Positions 9,908 through 22,221 are shown, counted from the first letter of the stretch. The stretch is DNA of 64,000 bases from Vibrio syngnathi (GCF_002119525.1 NZ_CP017916.1:2108001-2172000); one strand, 5' to 3'. Numbers and translations are program-made. Notes: generated by a model not told the origin, from the sequence alone.

Positions 9908-10771
9908 TTACATGTTACGTAAAGACGCAATACGCTTATCTAGCGGTGGGTGGCTCATTAAAAGCTCTGTAAGAGACTTCTTACCATTGATACCAAATGC
10001 CATCATAGAGCCTTCTAGTTGTGGCTCATGGCTCACCTTTAGGCGCTCTAGCGCTGCAATCATCTTCTCTTTGCCTACTAGATTCGCTGCACCTGCATCG
10101 GCATGGAATTCACGATGACGGCTGTACCACATCGTAATGAAGCTTGCTAAGAAACCAAATACCAATTCCAACACCATAGACACACCGAAGTACACCATCA
10201 TGTTGCTGCCACCCTCTTCTTCGTTGTCATTCGACGCAACAATGTTGGCGATGAAACGAGATAGGAAAATAACGAACGTGTTCACAACACCCTGCATTAG
10301 CGTCATGGTCACCATGTCACCGTTCGCGATGTGGCTCACTTCATGCGCTAGTACCGCTTCAGCTTCATCACGCGTCATGTTGTGCAACAAACCCGTAGAG
10401 ACTGCGACTAATGAATCATTACGCTTAGCGCCCGTCGCGAATGCGTTGATGTCTGGCGAGTCGTAGATCGCCACTGTTGGCATACCAATACCAACTTGTT
10501 GAGATTGACGGCTTACCGTCTCCATCAACCAATGTTCTGTTTCATTTCGTGGACTTTCAATGACCATGCCGCCTACCGAACGTAGCGCCATTTTCTTTGA
10601 CATCATCAACGAAATGAATGAGCCGCCAAAACCAAAGACTGCAGCCATCACCAATAAGCCTGATAGGCTACCAGGTTGCATACCTGTAACTGCGTATACA
10701 ATATTAAGAACAACACTTAGTACCATTACAACCGCTAGGTTGGTTGCAAGGAACAACATTACTCGCTTCAT
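9908..10771 (-). CDS. htpX: Inner-membrane zinc metalloprotease HtpX
   Basis: HtpX is a heat-shock membrane protease that, with FtsH, degrades misfolded inner-membrane proteins. The 287-residue protein starts with two membrane spans (about 4-26 and 36-56), has the zincin motif HEVSH at 143-147 and a downstream [10 protein letters not shown] segment near 220 carrying the third zinc ligand Glu, plus two more hydrophobic segments near 160-210. It is an M48B family member with length close to E. coli (293). It is monocistronic, and no envelope-stress promoter motif was confidently recognised. Confidence 0.97.
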   Translation of the reverse strand: MKRVMLFLATNLAVVMVLSVVLNIVYAVTGMQPGSLSGLLVMAAVFGFGGSFISLMMSKKMALRSVGGMVIESPRNETEHWLMETVSRQSQQVGIGMPTVAIYDSPDINAFATGAKRNDSLVAVSTGLLHNMTRDEAEAVLAHEVSHIANGDMVTMTLMQGVVNTFVIFLSRFIANIVASNDNEEEGGSNMMVYFGVSMVLELVFGFLASFITMWYSRHREFHADAGAANLVGKEKMIAALERLKVSHEPQLEGSMMAFGINGKKSLTELLMSHPPLDKRIASLRNM

Positions 10772-11048
10772 TACTTATCTCCGCATGAAAGCTGTTTTTA
10801 TAAAACTTATTATTATAGACAAGGCAGACAGCAATTTATTCCAACCTTGAAGACTTATCCTTACTTATACATATAGTCTTAGATTAAGAAAACAAGGTTA
10901 AGCATTAAATTGCAACATTTGATTACGAGACCCTATTCGGCTTACCCCTAGTCTATTAGACCTAAGTCGTATGGTGTCGGCATAACAATCCGTTTAGAGT
11001 GGCTTCAGATGATTTATTGGCTAGTCCATGAACAAAAAGGGAAGAATC

Positions 11049-11216
11049 ATGGTTGAAGGTACTAACACTCAAATGGCTATCGATTTACTGTGCTGTCACC
11101 TAGGGATTACTGAAGAAGAAGCAAAAAAGCAGATTGGGGTCCTAACTCCACAAGCGGCGCAGGCAAAAATCACAGAAACACAGCAAGCACTAATGGGACT
11201 TACCAAAGAACATTAA
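11049..11216 (+). CDS. Small hypothetical protein, 55 residues
   Basis: This short frame starts MVEGTNTQMAIDLLCCHLG and ends ALMGLTKEH. I chose the ATG at 11049 because AGGGA sits 8 nt upstream; an in-frame ATG at 11028 would add seven residues but has a poorer ribosome site. The protein is soluble and mostly helical by eye, with a Cys-Cys pair (about residues 15-16). It is flanked by a terminator and stands alone between htpX and bioD. I know no function. Confidence 0.6.
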   Translation: MVEGTNTQMAIDLLCCHLGITEEEAKKQIGVLTPQAAQAKITETQQALMGLTKEH

Positions 11217-11280
11217 TCCCGAGTTTGCTGATATAAAAGACCAGCTGTTTATAAGCTAATGGTCAAAGGCTTAACAAAGC

Positions 11281-11306
11281 AAAAGGGCTGCAATCGCAGC
11301 CCTTTT
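11281..11306. terminator. Bidirectional terminator between the 55-codon gene and bioD
   Basis: The 11-bp stem AAAAGGGCTGC/GCAGCCCTTTT (11281-11291, 11296-11306) works in either direction. On the minus strand it closes the bioBFCD operon. Confidence 0.9.
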
Positions 11307-11330
11307 CTTGTTTAACGTATAACTCGAAGT

Positions 11331-12014
11331 TTAAAGATCAAGCAATGGCTGTACATTAATGTACTTACCAATGTTCTTAGACTTTGCTCTTGGCACATAC
11401 GGGATTTCACCTAACTTCGGTGCACCTAGCTTGTCTTCAAGCATCGCTATAATTTCGGCGTAATGTTCAGTACCTGGGTTAATGCGGTTTGCAACCCAAC
11501 CCACTAGGTTCAGTCCATCAGCACGAATCACTTCTGCGGTTAGTAGTGCATGACTCAAACAGCCAAGCTTAATACCAACCGTCAATACCACAGGCAGCTG
11601 CTCTTTTTTGACCCAGCTAGACAAATATTCTTCATCAGAAACCGGTACACGCCAACCACCAGCACCTTCAACTAACACGATGTCAGAGTTTTGCTTATGC
11701 TCTGCCAGCTTAGCTGATAATACGGTTTCATCAATCACGACACCATCATGCTTTGCTGCAATGTGTGGTGATGAAGGCAGCAACAACGCATATGGATTAA
11801 CGTCTTCGTAAGCAATGTCTTGCGTTGCCGCTTCTTGAAGATGCAACGCATCACTATTACGTAACCCTTCAGGGAGTTGTTCACACCCTGCTGCAACTGG
11901 CTTGTAGCCAATTGTTGATAACTCTTGTGCGGCTAAAGCTTGAAGAATCGCTTTTGAAACCACAGTTTTTCCCACTTCGGTATCCGTACCTGCAATGAAT
12001 AATGCATCAATCAT
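11331..12014 (-). CDS. bioD: Dethiobiotin synthetase
   Basis: BioD closes the ureido ring of dethiobiotin from DAPA, CO2 and ATP, the step before BioB. The 227-residue product from the ATG at 12014 has the extended P-loop GTDTEVGKT (9-17) and [11 protein letters not shown], both BioD hallmarks. The ATG overlaps the bioC stop as ATGA, a sign of translational coupling, which supports this start over the upstream in-frame GTG/ATG codons. It is the last gene of bioBFCD. Confidence 0.96.
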   Translation of the reverse strand: MIDALFIAGTDTEVGKTVVSKAILQALAAQELSTIGYKPVAAGCEQLPEGLRNSDALHLQEAATQDIAYEDVNPYALLLPSSPHIAAKHDGVVIDETVLSAKLAEHKQNSDIVLVEGAGGWRVPVSDEEYLSSWVKKEQLPVVLTVGIKLGCLSHALLTAEVIRADGLNLVGWVANRINPGTEHYAEIIAMLEDKLGAPKLGEIPYVPRAKSKNIGKYINVQPLLDL

Positions 12015-12814
12015 AATTGAATAACCCCTAAACAAACTTGATATGTTGCTGGTAAGAAACCTTGATGGTTTTTAAACTCTCGATATTCCCGCTCAACAAG
12101 CTGCAACATTCGGCGACTTGTTAAACCTTGTGAGCGACCACTTACGTGATTAGCGCCGATACCTTTAAGGTCGCGCATCAGTTCAAACGCAGTGTCGTAC
12201 CAAACGGTGATGGTGGGCAAGTCTAGTTGATGAGCAGTACAGCTAGATTGCGCTAACGCAATTTTTACCTGATTGATTGTAATAAAATGGTTAACGTGTT
12301 GATGTGTGTCAATTTTTGACCATGACTTTTTCAGTTCAAACAGTGACCCATCAAGCAAAGTTGAGAAAACAACACGCCCTCCAAGCGAGGTGACACGCCT
12401 CATCTCCCTCAGAGGCGACGATAAATCGTCACACCATTGCAACGCAAGACTAGAGAAAACAATATCAAAAGCCCCATCTTCGAATGGCAATAGCTCGGCA
12501 TCAGCTTGTCGATATAAAGAGACCATTGCGCCACAGCGCTGTTCGGCTTTTTGCAACATTCCAACAGAAAGGTCTGCGCATACCACTTCAGCGCCTCGTT
12601 CCACCAATTGCTGTGAGAAATAACCAGTACCACAACCTAAATCGAGCACCTTTAATCCAGAGAGGTCATTCGGTAACTTATCCAGCAGTCGGTGACCAAC
12701 ATCGCGCTGGAATTCAGCGTGTCTGTCATAGGTTGTTGCTGCTTTGCCGAAGGCTTCGGCAATCGCACTCTTGTCTTGGCCTGCGTAATTATCCACTACT
12801 GCTTCTTGTGACAT
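12011..12814 (-). CDS. bioC: Malonyl-ACP O-methyltransferase
   Basis: BioC methylates malonyl-ACP with SAM so that the fatty-acid machinery can build the pimeloyl chain of biotin. The 267-residue protein has the class I methyltransferase motif [11 protein letters not shown] (56-66) and motif-IV-like [12 protein letters not shown]. It starts at 12814, directly next to the bioF stop (12815), and its own stop overlaps bioD. No bioH is present in this cluster; the partner esterase must be elsewhere. Confidence 0.95.
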   Translation of the reverse strand: MSQEAVVDNYAGQDKSAIAEAFGKAATTYDRHAEFQRDVGHRLLDKLPNDLSGLKVLDLGCGTGYFSQQLVERGAEVVCADLSVGMLQKAEQRCGAMVSLYRQADAELLPFEDGAFDIVFSSLALQWCDDLSSPLREMRRVTSLGGRVVFSTLLDGSLFELKKSWSKIDTHQHVNHFITINQVKIALAQSSCTAHQLDLPTITVWYDTAFELMRDLKGIGANHVSGRSQGLTSRRMLQLVEREYREFKNHQGFLPATYQVCLGVIQL

Positions 12815-14026
12815 TTACTGAGCCTCTTTCTTTAATTCAAAGCTTGATTCTATGCTTGGTTTGCTTACAGACTCGTTGCTTCGCTCTATTGCTTGAAGCA
12901 ACGAGTCTGTTAACTGAAGAACCTGCTTCTGACTGTGGTTGGCCGTTAAGGTAATTCGCAGACGAGCAGTCCCAATAGGTACCGTTGGTGGCCTTATTGC
13001 CGTTACCCAAACTAGGTTGCGCTTTAACTCTTCAGCAATAGATAGTGCAGCTTGGGCTTCGCCGATTAAAAATGGTTTGATCGGCGTCTGAGTATCAATA
13101 AAACCTTTCACACCATTCATCTGCTCGGCATAGAGAGCGCCTAACTCCGTGAGTTTCTCACGACGCCACTCTTGCGTTTGAATCATCTGACACGCATGAG
13201 ACAAAGCCACCGCTTGTGAAGGTGGCATTGCCGTCGAGTAGACATGATGACGGGCGAACTGAGTTAAGTAATCACCCACTTCTGACGAACAAAGAATCGC
13301 AGCACCAGAAAGGCCAAATGCTTTGCCAAAGGTCACCACCAAAATATCAGGTGAGACTTGTGCCGCACTGCAACTCCCAGCCCCTTTATCACCTAATACA
13401 CCGATACCGTGGGCATCATCAACCACCAACCAACTGTCGTATTGGTTAGTCAAGTTAAATACCTGGCTGAGAGGCGCTTGATCGCCATCCATGCTGAACA
13501 CACCTTCAGTCACAACCAAGGATTGTGGAGAGCGGCTTAGTAAAGACTCTAGGTGCTGCGTATCGTTGTGCTTAAAGCGTTTCATGGTTGCAGGTGAAAG
13601 CATCCCCGCTTCCATCAAAGAGGCGTGGTTGAGCTTATCTTGCAATAGAGAGTCGTCTTTCTCGAGCAGAGAAAACAACAAAGCTTGATTGGCACTGAAA
13701 CCAGAACTAAAGAGAATGGCACGTTCAAAGCCAAGCCATTCGCACAGCTGAGCCTCTAAATTTCGATGAGCAGGACTAAAACCAGTGACCAATGGCGATG
13801 CCGCACTGCCAGCGCCATACTGAGAAAGTCCAGTTTGCCACGCATTCACCAGATCAGGATCGTTTGCCAAGCCTAAATAGTCATTACTCGAAAAATTAAT
13901 GAAGCTAGAACCTTCGCTCATAAGCAAAGGACCATTACTATTTTCTAACACCTTAAGTTGACGAGTTAGCCCTTGCTCACAGCGATGAGCAAGGGCACTT
14001 TTGATGCGAGATTTAAACAGTGGCAT
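12815..14026 (-). CDS. bioF: 8-amino-7-oxononanoate synthase
   Basis: BioF is a PLP enzyme that joins pimeloyl-ACP and L-alanine to form KAPA. From the ATG at 14026 it has 403 residues, starting [15 protein letters not shown]. The PLP lysine is in [10 protein letters not shown] (Lys235) and the Asp-His pair in [10 protein letters not shown] (about 201-210). The start lies inside the bioB 3' end with a 14-bp overlap; a longer frame from 14062 would overlap much more and adds unrelated residues. Confidence 0.96.
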   Translation of the reverse strand: MPLFKSRIKSALAHRCEQGLTRQLKVLENSNGPLLMSEGSSFINFSSNDYLGLANDPDLVNAWQTGLSQYGAGSAASPLVTGFSPAHRNLEAQLCEWLGFERAILFSSGFSANQALLFSLLEKDDSLLQDKLNHASLMEAGMLSPATMKRFKHNDTQHLESLLSRSPQSLVVTEGVFSMDGDQAPLSQVFNLTNQYDSWLVVDDAHGIGVLGDKGAGSCSAAQVSPDILVVTFGKAFGLSGAAILCSSEVGDYLTQFARHHVYSTAMPPSQAVALSHACQMIQTQEWRREKLTELGALYAEQMNGVKGFIDTQTPIKPFLIGEAQAALSIAEELKRNLVWVTAIRPPTVPIGTARLRITLTANHSQKQVLQLTDSLLQAIERSNESVSKPSIESSFELKKEAQ

Positions 14027-15065
14027 CGTAGAACATGTCATCTTTCGTTGGACGAGCGGCAACGCGCTCCACCACTTGATCTAACAGTTCGTTTTCTTGA
14101 ATTTCATCCGGCTTCTGAGCCACTTGTTGGCTGTTGATACCTAACTTCTTAAACAGCTGCATATCAGTGTCTTCATCTGGGTTTGGTGTAGTCAGTAGCT
14201 TACAGCCGTAGAAGATAGAGTTCGCGCCAGCCATGAAACACATCGCCTGCATCTGCTCATTCATATTCTCACGGCCTGCAGATAGACGAACCGCAGACAT
14301 TGGCATCATGATGCGAGCAATCGCAATCAGTTTGACGAAGTCGAAAGACTCAACATCATCGACGTTTTCCATCGGTGTGCCTTTCACTTTTACGAGCATG
14401 TTGATTGGAACACTTTCAGGGTGTACAGGAAGATTAGCCAGTTCAACAAGCAGACCAGCACGGTCATTGGTGCTTTCACCCATACCAATAATGCCGCCAG
14501 AACAGATTTTCATACCAGCATCACGTACGTGAGATAGGGTATCTAAGCGATCTTGGTAAGTACGAGTAGTAATGATACTGCCGTAAAACTCAGGGGACGT
14601 ATCAAGGTTGTGATTGTAGTAATCCAAACCCGCATCCGCTAGCTCACCTGCTTGATCAGGCGTTAACATGCCTAGTGTCATACATGTTTCTAGACCCATG
14701 CCTTTCACACCTTTGATCATGTCAGTCAGGTGAGGCATATCGCGCTCTTTCGGGTTTTTCCATGCCGCCCCCATACAGAAACGAGTTGAACCCGCGTTCT
14801 TGGCTTTTTGTGCAGCATCCAAAACACGCTCTACTTCCATCAAGCGCTCTTTGTCGACATCCGTTCGGTAGTGAGCACTTTGAGGGCAGTACTTACAATC
14901 TTCAGGACAAGCACCTGTCTTAATCGATAACAGCGTACTCACCTGCACGTGGTTGTGCTCTTGGTACTGTCTATGAACCACTTGAGCTTCAAACATTAAA
15001 TCCATAAACGGTTTTTCAAGCAGTGCTCTTACTTCAGCAACTGTCCAGTCATGACGAACTTCCAC
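14013..15065 (-). CDS. bioB: Biotin synthase
   Basis: BioB is the radical-SAM enzyme that inserts sulfur into dethiobiotin. The 350-residue protein has the radical-SAM cluster motif CPEDCKYC (Cys53, Cys57, Cys60) and the segment [13 protein letters not shown] carrying ligands of the [2Fe-2S] sulfur donor region. It is the first gene of the leftward bioBFCD operon, divergent from bioA across a BirA-type operator. Confidence 0.98.
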   Translation of the reverse strand: MEVRHDWTVAEVRALLEKPFMDLMFEAQVVHRQYQEHNHVQVSTLLSIKTGACPEDCKYCPQSAHYRTDVDKERLMEVERVLDAAQKAKNAGSTRFCMGAAWKNPKERDMPHLTDMIKGVKGMGLETCMTLGMLTPDQAGELADAGLDYYNHNLDTSPEFYGSIITTRTYQDRLDTLSHVRDAGMKICSGGIIGMGESTNDRAGLLVELANLPVHPESVPINMLVKVKGTPMENVDDVESFDFVKLIAIARIMMPMSAVRLSAGRENMNEQMQAMCFMAGANSIFYGCKLLTTPNPDEDTDMQLFKKLGINSQQVAQKPDEIQENELLDQVVERVAARPTKDDMFYDATV

Positions 15066-15151
15066 GTGTCGATCCTTTTTTATTATTTGATGTTACATCT
15101 CTATCAATAGAGATTGTATTTATGCTTGGATAGTCTACCGACAAGCTTTAG

Positions 15152-15187
15152 ACTGTCAACACATTGATAATATCAAAAGTTTACATC
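15152..15187. promoter_or_regulatory. BirA (biotin repressor) operator between bioB and bioA
   Basis: Half-sites CTGTCAAC (15153-15160) and GTTTACAT (15179-15186) lie 18 bp apart. The E. coli bio operator has TTGTAAAC and GTTTACAA with the same spacing. The right half matches 7 of 8 positions, the left 6 of 8. The location in the divergent bioA/bioB gap is as in E. coli. Confidence 0.75.
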
Positions 15188-15224
15188 TGATTATTTTTTG
15201 ACCACAAAAAGAATGGAAGTTACT

Positions 15225-16508
15225 ATGGATCTCGCCTTTGACCGCCAGCATATCTGGCATCCTTATACATCAACGTTGACACCTCTGACCTGCTACCCAG
15301 TCACCAACGCAGACGGTGTTTACCTAGAATTAGAAGGCGGAAAACGAATTATTGATGGCATGTCGTCTTGGTGGTCAACCATCCACGGTTACAATCACCC
15401 AGATCTCAATGCTGCAGCTCACAGCCAAATCGATAAGGTTTCGCACGTTATGTTCGGTGGTATCACCCACCAGCCAGCTATCGATTTATGTAAGAAGCTT
15501 TTGAACCTAGCGCCAAGTAATCTAGAACATGTATTCCTGGCTGATTCAGGTTCAGTCGCGGTAGAGGTTAGCCTCAAGATGGCGCTGCAATACTGGCATG
15601 CTAAAGGGCAACCTCGTTCAAAATTCCTCACACTGAGAGATGGCTACCACGGCGATACCTTCGCGGCAATGTCGGTAACAGATCCGGATAACTCGATGCA
15701 TAGCCTCTACAAAGGTTTTTTGCCTGAACACATTTTTGCAGATTCGCCCAAAACGGGCTTTTGGGATGACTGGAACTCAAGTGACATCGATAGCTTTCGA
15801 GAGAAGCTAACAGCGCACCACAAAGAAGTCGCAGCGGTGATTTTAGAACCCATCGTTCAAGGCGCTGGCGGTATGCGCATCTACCACCCCGAGTTCTTAA
15901 AACAAGTTCGCTTACTATGTGATGAATTCAACGTCTTACTGATCTTAGATGAGATTGCGACCGGATTTGGCCGCACAGGGAAACTGTTCGCCTGTGAGCA
16001 TGCCGATGTTCAAGCGGACATTTTATGCGTAGGCAAGGCGTTAACTGGCGGTTACATGACGCTGTCAGCGACGCTTGCGAGCAAAGAAGTCGCCGACACG
16101 GTATGTGGCGGTGAAGCGGGTTGCTTTATGCACGGGCCAACCTTTATGGGCAACCCTTTAGCTTGTGCTGTGGGTGCAGCAAGTTTGTCCATAATTGAAA
16201 AAGGCGACTGGCAAAATCAGACTCAACAGATTGAAAAACTCTTTTCTGAGTTGCTACCACCGTTGCGAGAGCATGAACTGGTTAAAGACGTTCGTTGGTT
16301 GGGCGCGATTGGCGTCGTTGAAACACACACACCTGTCGACATGGAAACCATCCAAGCGCATTTTGTTGAGCAAGGTGTTTGGATACGTCCATTTGGTAAA
16401 TTGATTTATATGATGCCTCCTTTCATCAGCCAGCCAGAACATATCGAGCAGCTCGTTGCAGCCATCGATAAAGCACTCCGACAATCTGCTTTTTTCAAGC
16501 CAAATTGA
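15225..16508 (+). CDS. bioA: Adenosylmethionine-8-amino-7-oxononanoate aminotransferase
   Basis: BioA transfers the amino group of SAM to KAPA to give DAPA, using PLP. From the ATG at 15225 the protein has 427 residues and begins MDLAFDRQHIWHPYTS, aligning with E. coli BioA (DLAFDQRHIWHPYTS). The PLP lysine is in CVGKALTGG (Lys271), and ILDEIATGFGRTG is the class III aminotransferase signature. GGAAG sits about 8 nt before this ATG; in-frame ATG 15213 and TTG 15198 are alternatives. It is transcribed away from bioBFCD. Confidence 0.96.
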   Translation: MDLAFDRQHIWHPYTSTLTPLTCYPVTNADGVYLELEGGKRIIDGMSSWWSTIHGYNHPDLNAAAHSQIDKVSHVMFGGITHQPAIDLCKKLLNLAPSNLEHVFLADSGSVAVEVSLKMALQYWHAKGQPRSKFLTLRDGYHGDTFAAMSVTDPDNSMHSLYKGFLPEHIFADSPKTGFWDDWNSSDIDSFREKLTAHHKEVAAVILEPIVQGAGGMRIYHPEFLKQVRLLCDEFNVLLILDEIATGFGRTGKLFACEHADVQADILCVGKALTGGYMTLSATLASKEVADTVCGGEAGCFMHGPTFMGNPLACAVGAASLSIIEKGDWQNQTQQIEKLFSELLPPLREHELVKDVRWLGAIGVVETHTPVDMETIQAHFVEQGVWIRPFGKLIYMMPPFISQPEHIEQLVAAIDKALRQSAFFKPN

Positions 16509-16976
16509 TTTAACAAACACCATTAAGAGATACCAAACATCTATAAGCCGCCCATAAATTCCAACGGCGGCTTACTCTTCACGCGAAAAACCAAACAACC
16601 AACCAACACCTCCCAAGCCATTGTTTTATATTTGATTTGATCTCTAAAATCCCCACAAATAAATTTAATCCTTTCCAGAAAAATAATTAGCAAAAGAGTG
16701 TTACCTATCGGCTAAAAAGCCGTCATAAAATACGCGCCATTTTGGTACTGAATATAATGAATGACCTTCCTTATTCGAGTTCATCTCAGAATCAAATTAG
16801 CCAATATTTTTAACTCCTATTAGATAAAAATATTCGCAAACAAAGAATCCAATTCTAGCGAAGTCTTATATCAACCTCGTAGAAACCTAACGCTTCTTGT
16901 TTTGTCGGTCGTGCAAGACATCAAGACAATCCGCAATAGCTACGTAATTCACGTCAGTAAATAATTTAAAGTAAGC
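16509..16976. other. Long A+T-rich gap before the receiver-TPR gene
   Basis: The 468 bp hold one inverted repeat just after bioA (AAGCCGCC 16545-16552, GGCGGCTT 16566-16573), which may end bioA transcription although no T run follows. The rest is A+T-rich and presumably carries the promoter of the gene at 16977. An 18-codon frame near 16758 was seen but not called, as it lacks a ribosome site. Confidence 0.4.
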
Positions 16977-18644
16977 ATGAAATTAACCCAACTAAATGCA
17001 CTTATCATTGATGACTCAACGATAGTGTTATCAACCATTCGTAATATGCTGGTTCATATCGGTTTTTCAGAACGTTTGATTGCCATTGCGAAATCGCCTC
17101 GTGTTGCAATGACCATCACGAATGACACAACTTTTGATGTCATCATTTGTGATTATAACTTTGGTAACACGATCAACGGCAAACAGCTATTTGAAGAATT
17201 GAAGCAAGCCAACAGGTTAAAAGATGACGGAATATTTATTCTTGTTACAGGTGAAAATTCAGCTCTATCGATACGCCCTATCCTTGAACTACGACCTGAT
17301 AACTATTTGTTAAAACCGTTTAACCGCGAAACTCTAAAACAGCGCATCACCAGTTCCTTAAGGAAGAAGCTGACTTTACAAGACATTTATAAGGCTGAGA
17401 GAGAGAATAACTATCAAGCGGGCCTAGAGCATTGCGAAGGGCTTGCCGCGTTTCATCCCGAATACTTCGCAACAATCCAGCAATTTCGAGGGAGTTTTTT
17501 ATCAAAACTAAAGCTCTACGAGGAAGCCAAGAATGTCTATCAGAAAGCGATAGATGAAGGCAGCTTTGATTGGGCTCAAGCAGGATTAGCAAACAGCCTT
17601 GCTAATTTAGGGCAGCTTAACGAAGCACAGTCGATGATTGAAAGTTTGATCAATTCTGCGCCAACCTGCACTCTGTATCGAGACCAAGCAGCTCAAGTAA
17701 ACCTGATCAGCAATAAGGTTCCGGCAGCCATTGCTCACTTCAGATTAGCGAGCAAACTAACACCAGGTAATTCTGAGAGAGAACTGGCAATCGCAAATCT
17801 ATGCTTATCGGTAAACGATACTAAAACAGCGCTATTCCACTACCAAAACTATGTGCAAATCAATAAGGATACCTTTCGAGACAACCTGTATATGAAGCTA
17901 AATCATATACGATTTTTACTCTATTGCGCCTCAGATGGTATCGATAAGCAAGCGAATTTGGGTCACGTCAATTTCCTAATTTCGAAGATCCCTACCGAGG
18001 CAAGATCAAGGCTTCAAACTGACTTAGCACTTATCGCAGCTCACATCGCGATGGAAGCTCACCAATATCAAAAAGCGGTCACTATACTAACCGCATTGCA
18101 CGACAAGAATGACTTTGACGCATTTCCAGTGATTTATCACCATGCATGGTTATTGGATAGGATGAGTTGTGAAAACGAGTTTAAAATCGCTGAAAACCGT
18201 TGCAGCATGTTGATAGTGAAAACAGCGAACGAGACAGTGGTTTCAAGTCAGATAACGATGTGCAGTGAGATGAAACATCGCAACATAGCAAAAATGAACT
18301 GGCTCAAAGAGAAGAATATCGGCATAAAACGAGCAAAGTCAGACTACAAACAGGTGCTTGTGGCTTACTTAGATATTCATAAACGATGTCCGATGATCAA
18401 GAACGTATGTATGAACACGATCAAACTGCTCTCTGTGATTTGGCCTGACTCAATGGGTGCAAAACAGGTGATAACCATCATCAAGCAATGTGACGAAGTG
18501 ATCACACAGCTTTATACGATTGATGAGCTGACACAAAACAACTATCAAAACTATTACCGAAAGGCGCTTCTGGCATGTAAGCAAGCTGATTTGGCATGGA
18601 AACAAGCAAACAACGCTTCCGAGACTGCCTTCTCATATATGTAG
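16977..18644 (+). CDS. Orphan response regulator: receiver domain plus TPR-like helical region
   Basis: The 555-residue product begins with a CheY-like receiver (about 1-125): acidic pair Asp12-Asp13, phosphoacceptor Asp59 (IICDYNF), Thr91 (LVTGE) and Lys113 (LLKPF) are all in place, so phosphorylation is plausible. The rest is helical with TPR-like segments from about 140 to 330 (for example YEEAKNVYQKAIDEGSFDWAQ) and a less regular C-terminal part. There is no DNA-binding, GGDEF or EAL domain, so output is probably by protein contact. V. cholerae VieB has the same receiver-TPR layout. No histidine kinase gene is adjacent. The start at 16977 has only a weak ribosome site. Confidence 0.85.
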   Translation: MKLTQLNALIIDDSTIVLSTIRNMLVHIGFSERLIAIAKSPRVAMTITNDTTFDVIICDYNFGNTINGKQLFEELKQANRLKDDGIFILVTGENSALSIRPILELRPDNYLLKPFNRETLKQRITSSLRKKLTLQDIYKAERENNYQAGLEHCEGLAAFHPEYFATIQQFRGSFLSKLKLYEEAKNVYQKAIDEGSFDWAQAGLANSLANLGQLNEAQSMIESLINSAPTCTLYRDQAAQVNLISNKVPAAIAHFRLASKLTPGNSERELAIANLCLSVNDTKTALFHYQNYVQINKDTFRDNLYMKLNHIRFLLYCASDGIDKQANLGHVNFLISKIPTEARSRLQTDLALIAAHIAMEAHQYQKAVTILTALHDKNDFDAFPVIYHHAWLLDRMSCENEFKIAENRCSMLIVKTANETVVSSQITMCSEMKHRNIAKMNWLKEKNIGIKRAKSDYKQVLVAYLDIHKRCPMIKNVCMNTIKLLSVIWPDSMGAKQVITIIKQCDEVITQLYTIDELTQNNYQNYYRKALLACKQADLAWKQANNASETAFSYM

Positions 18645-18670
18645 CTTCTATTTGAGCAACTCTCGCATAC

Positions 18671-18704
18671 AAAAAAGGCTTTGCCATAACAGCAAAGCCT
18701 TTTA
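18671..18704. terminator. Bidirectional terminator between the receiver-TPR gene and serS
   Basis: The 12-bp stem (AAAAGGCTTTGC 18673-18684, GCAAAGCCTTTT 18692-18703) is flanked by A and T runs. Confidence 0.9.
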
Positions 18705-18719
18705 ACTATTCTAATGAGT

Positions 18720-20077
<1,358 letters not shown>

Positions 20078-20204
20078 TTAGTTATTTGAATATTCAGTAG
20101 ATTGCTACTGAATCACTGCTAAACCCCTAAAACTGGTGCTATTTCGACCAATTTCAAACGATTTAATTGAATTTTTATGACTAGGTAACGATATCCAAAA
20201 AAGA

Positions 20205-21554
20205 CTACTTTTCATAGCGTTTTTGTGGGCTTTTTGCGTCCAAATCCGCCAGATAATCTAGCTTCTCGCCAATTTTAGTCTCTAAGCCTCGTTTTGTTGG
20301 GAAATAGTATTGTCTTTCTCCCATTTCAGGAGGCAAGTACTTTTCGCCAGCCGCGTAGGCACCTGGTTCGTCATGAGCATAACGGTATTCTTGCCCATAG
20401 CCCATGTCCTTCATCAAAGTTGTGGGTGCATTTCGCAAATGATGAGGCACTTCATATTCAGGAAGATTATGAGCATCCGTTAAGGCTTGCTTCCAAGCGT
20501 TGTAAACTGCATTACTTTTTGGCGCACACGCTAAATAGACAACGGCTTGTGCAATCGCACGCTCGCCTTCAGCAGGACCAATACGCGTGAAGCAGTCCCA
20601 CGCCGACATCGCGACTTGCATGGCTCGAGGATCAGCGTTTCCAATATCTTCAGAAGCAATCGCTAATAAGCGTCTTACGATATACAAAGGGTCACAACCC
20701 GCTGCAATCATTCGCGCCGACCAATACAGAGCTGCATCAGGGTTAGATCCACGAATCGATTTGTGAACAGCGGAGATCAAGTCGTACCAAATATCGCCCT
20801 TATTATCAAAGCGAGCGACTTTCTCCCCTGCTACCTCAGCCAGCAACTGTAACGTTATCGCTTTCTCGCCTTTGTCGTTGTCTTCTGCCATGTCATACAG
20901 CAACTCAAGATAGTTGAGCGACATACGTGCATCACCGTTGACCAGTTCAGCGAGGCGATCTAAGACGTTATCAGCAAAATCAGCCGTCACATCACCCAGA
21001 CCGCGCTGTTTATCTTCAATAGCTTGGCGAATAACGAGAGAAATATCATCGGTATGAAGCGAAGTCAGCTTGTAAACACGCGCACGTGACAACAAAGCGT
21101 TGTTCAGTTCAAAGGATGGGTTTTCTGTGGTCGCGCCAATAAAGGTCACGGTGCCATCTTCGATATGGGGTAGAAAGGCATCTTGCTGGCTTTTGTTAAA
21201 GCGATGGACTTCGTCCACAAATAGAATCGTTCTACGCCCTGATTGCTTGTTTTCACGCGCTTTTTCAATCGCGATACGAATGTCTTTAACACCCGAAGTT
21301 ACCGCTGATACGCGCTCAACTTCAGCATTCGCATAGTTTGCTGCCACTTCCGCCAGCGTGGTTTTACCGGTGCCAGGAGGCCCCCATAAAATCATCGAAT
21401 GAATATGGCCCGCTTCCAATGCTCTACGAAGTGGTTTACCTGGGCCTAATATATGCTGCTGACCGATGTACTGTTCGACAGTTTCAGGTCTCATACGAGC
21501 AGCAAGGGGACGAAAATCTTCGTCCCCTGCAAAATCTAAGCTGTAATTACTCAA
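20205..21554 (-). CDS. rarA: Replication-associated recombination protein A (RarA/MgsA)
   Basis: RarA is an AAA+ ATPase related to clamp loaders, acting at stalled or gapped replication forks with SSB. Visible features are Walker [10 protein letters not shown] (about 58-66), Walker [12 protein letters not shown] and sensor 1 GATTENPSF, followed by the MgsA C-terminal oligomerisation region. No ATG is available near the N-terminus. I chose TTG at 21554 ([14 protein letters not shown]), with AAGAG 6-7 nt upstream; TTG at 21560 is the alternative. It follows lolA in the conserved ftsK-lolA-rarA order. Confidence 0.95.
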   Translation of the reverse strand: MSNYSLDFAGDEDFRPLAARMRPETVEQYIGQQHILGPGKPLRRALEAGHIHSMILWGPPGTGKTTLAEVAANYANAEVERVSAVTSGVKDIRIAIEKARENKQSGRRTILFVDEVHRFNKSQQDAFLPHIEDGTVTFIGATTENPSFELNNALLSRARVYKLTSLHTDDISLVIRQAIEDKQRGLGDVTADFADNVLDRLAELVNGDARMSLNYLELLYDMAEDNDKGEKAITLQLLAEVAGEKVARFDNKGDIWYDLISAVHKSIRGSNPDAALYWSARMIAAGCDPLYIVRRLLAIASEDIGNADPRAMQVAMSAWDCFTRIGPAEGERAIAQAVVYLACAPKSNAVYNAWKQALTDAHNLPEYEVPHHLRNAPTTLMKDMGYGQEYRYAHDEPGAYAAGEKYLPPEMGERQYYFPTKRGLETKIGEKLDYLADLDAKSPQKRYEK

Positions 21555-21624
21555 TTGCAATCTCTTGATTCGTTGATGACATCTGTGCCTATCGACGTAC
21601 TACCAAATGATCTGCTTCATTAGA

Positions 21625-22221
21625 TCAGTTTCTTTGGTCGTCGACCTCGACACCTTCCGGTGCCACAAAAGTAAAGCGGTCTGCTGCAGGTTTACCTAAG
21701 TCAACATTGCTAAAGGTAAACTCACCTTTCTGACCGTCTTGTTCAATCACGTTAAAGCCCTGAACAATGCCCTTTTCAGTGATCTTAATCTGGAAGTCGC
21801 CCTGATTAGAATCCACAGCTGTCGGCGTTAGCGTAAATTGGTTACCCGTTTGCGCGACATTGTAGTTGTCCCAATCGCTTTCTTGGTTACGAGTAAGCAA
21901 TACAAAAGGCGTTTGCGATGTGGCTTGTTCTTGCCAGTAAATGCTCACTTGTTCAATGAATGGGCTGTAGTACCACAAGCTTTGACCGTCAGATACCAAT
22001 AGGTTTTCATCAGGGAAAGTGGTTTCCCATCGGAATAAGCTAGGGCGAGCAATCTCTACCGTACCCTCGCCTTCCATCACAACATCACCGTCAGGGCTGG
22101 TTACGACTTGCTTAAAGTCGGCGCTAAAACCTGCATTTAGCGACAAGCGGCTACTCAACTCTTCTTTCGGAGAAGCAAATACTGAGAAGCTCATAAATAA
22201 AAGTGCGAATACTTTTTTCAT
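21625..22221 (-). CDS. lolA: Outer-membrane lipoprotein carrier protein LolA
   Basis: LolA is the periplasmic chaperone that takes lipoproteins from LolCDE to LolB. The 198-residue precursor has a signal peptide ([16 protein letters not shown], cleavage before SPKEE) and the LolA features RPSLFRWET and [11 protein letters not shown] chose the ATG at 22221; the preceding TTG is in frame but adds one residue only. It lies between ftsK and rarA. The cognate LolCDE genes are in this same window (44315-47453). Confidence 0.96.
   Translation of the reverse strand: MKKVFALLFMSFSVFASPKEELSSRLSLNAGFSADFKQVVTSPDGDVVMEGEGTVEIARPSLFRWETTFPDENLLVSDGQSLWYYSPFIEQVSIYWQEQATSQTPFVLLTRNQESDWDNYNVAQTGNQFTLTPTAVDSNQGDFQIKITEKGIVQGFNVIEQDGQKGEFTFSNVDLGKPAADRFTFVAPEGVEVDDQRN

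Noticed and set aside
12484-12954. A 156-codon forward frame
   Set aside because: It lies antisense across bioC and bioF, both clearly coding on the other strand.
16758-16814. An 18-codon frame (MNDLPYSSSSQNQISQYF)
   Set aside because: No Shine-Dalgarno sequence and no leader-peptide logic; likely chance.
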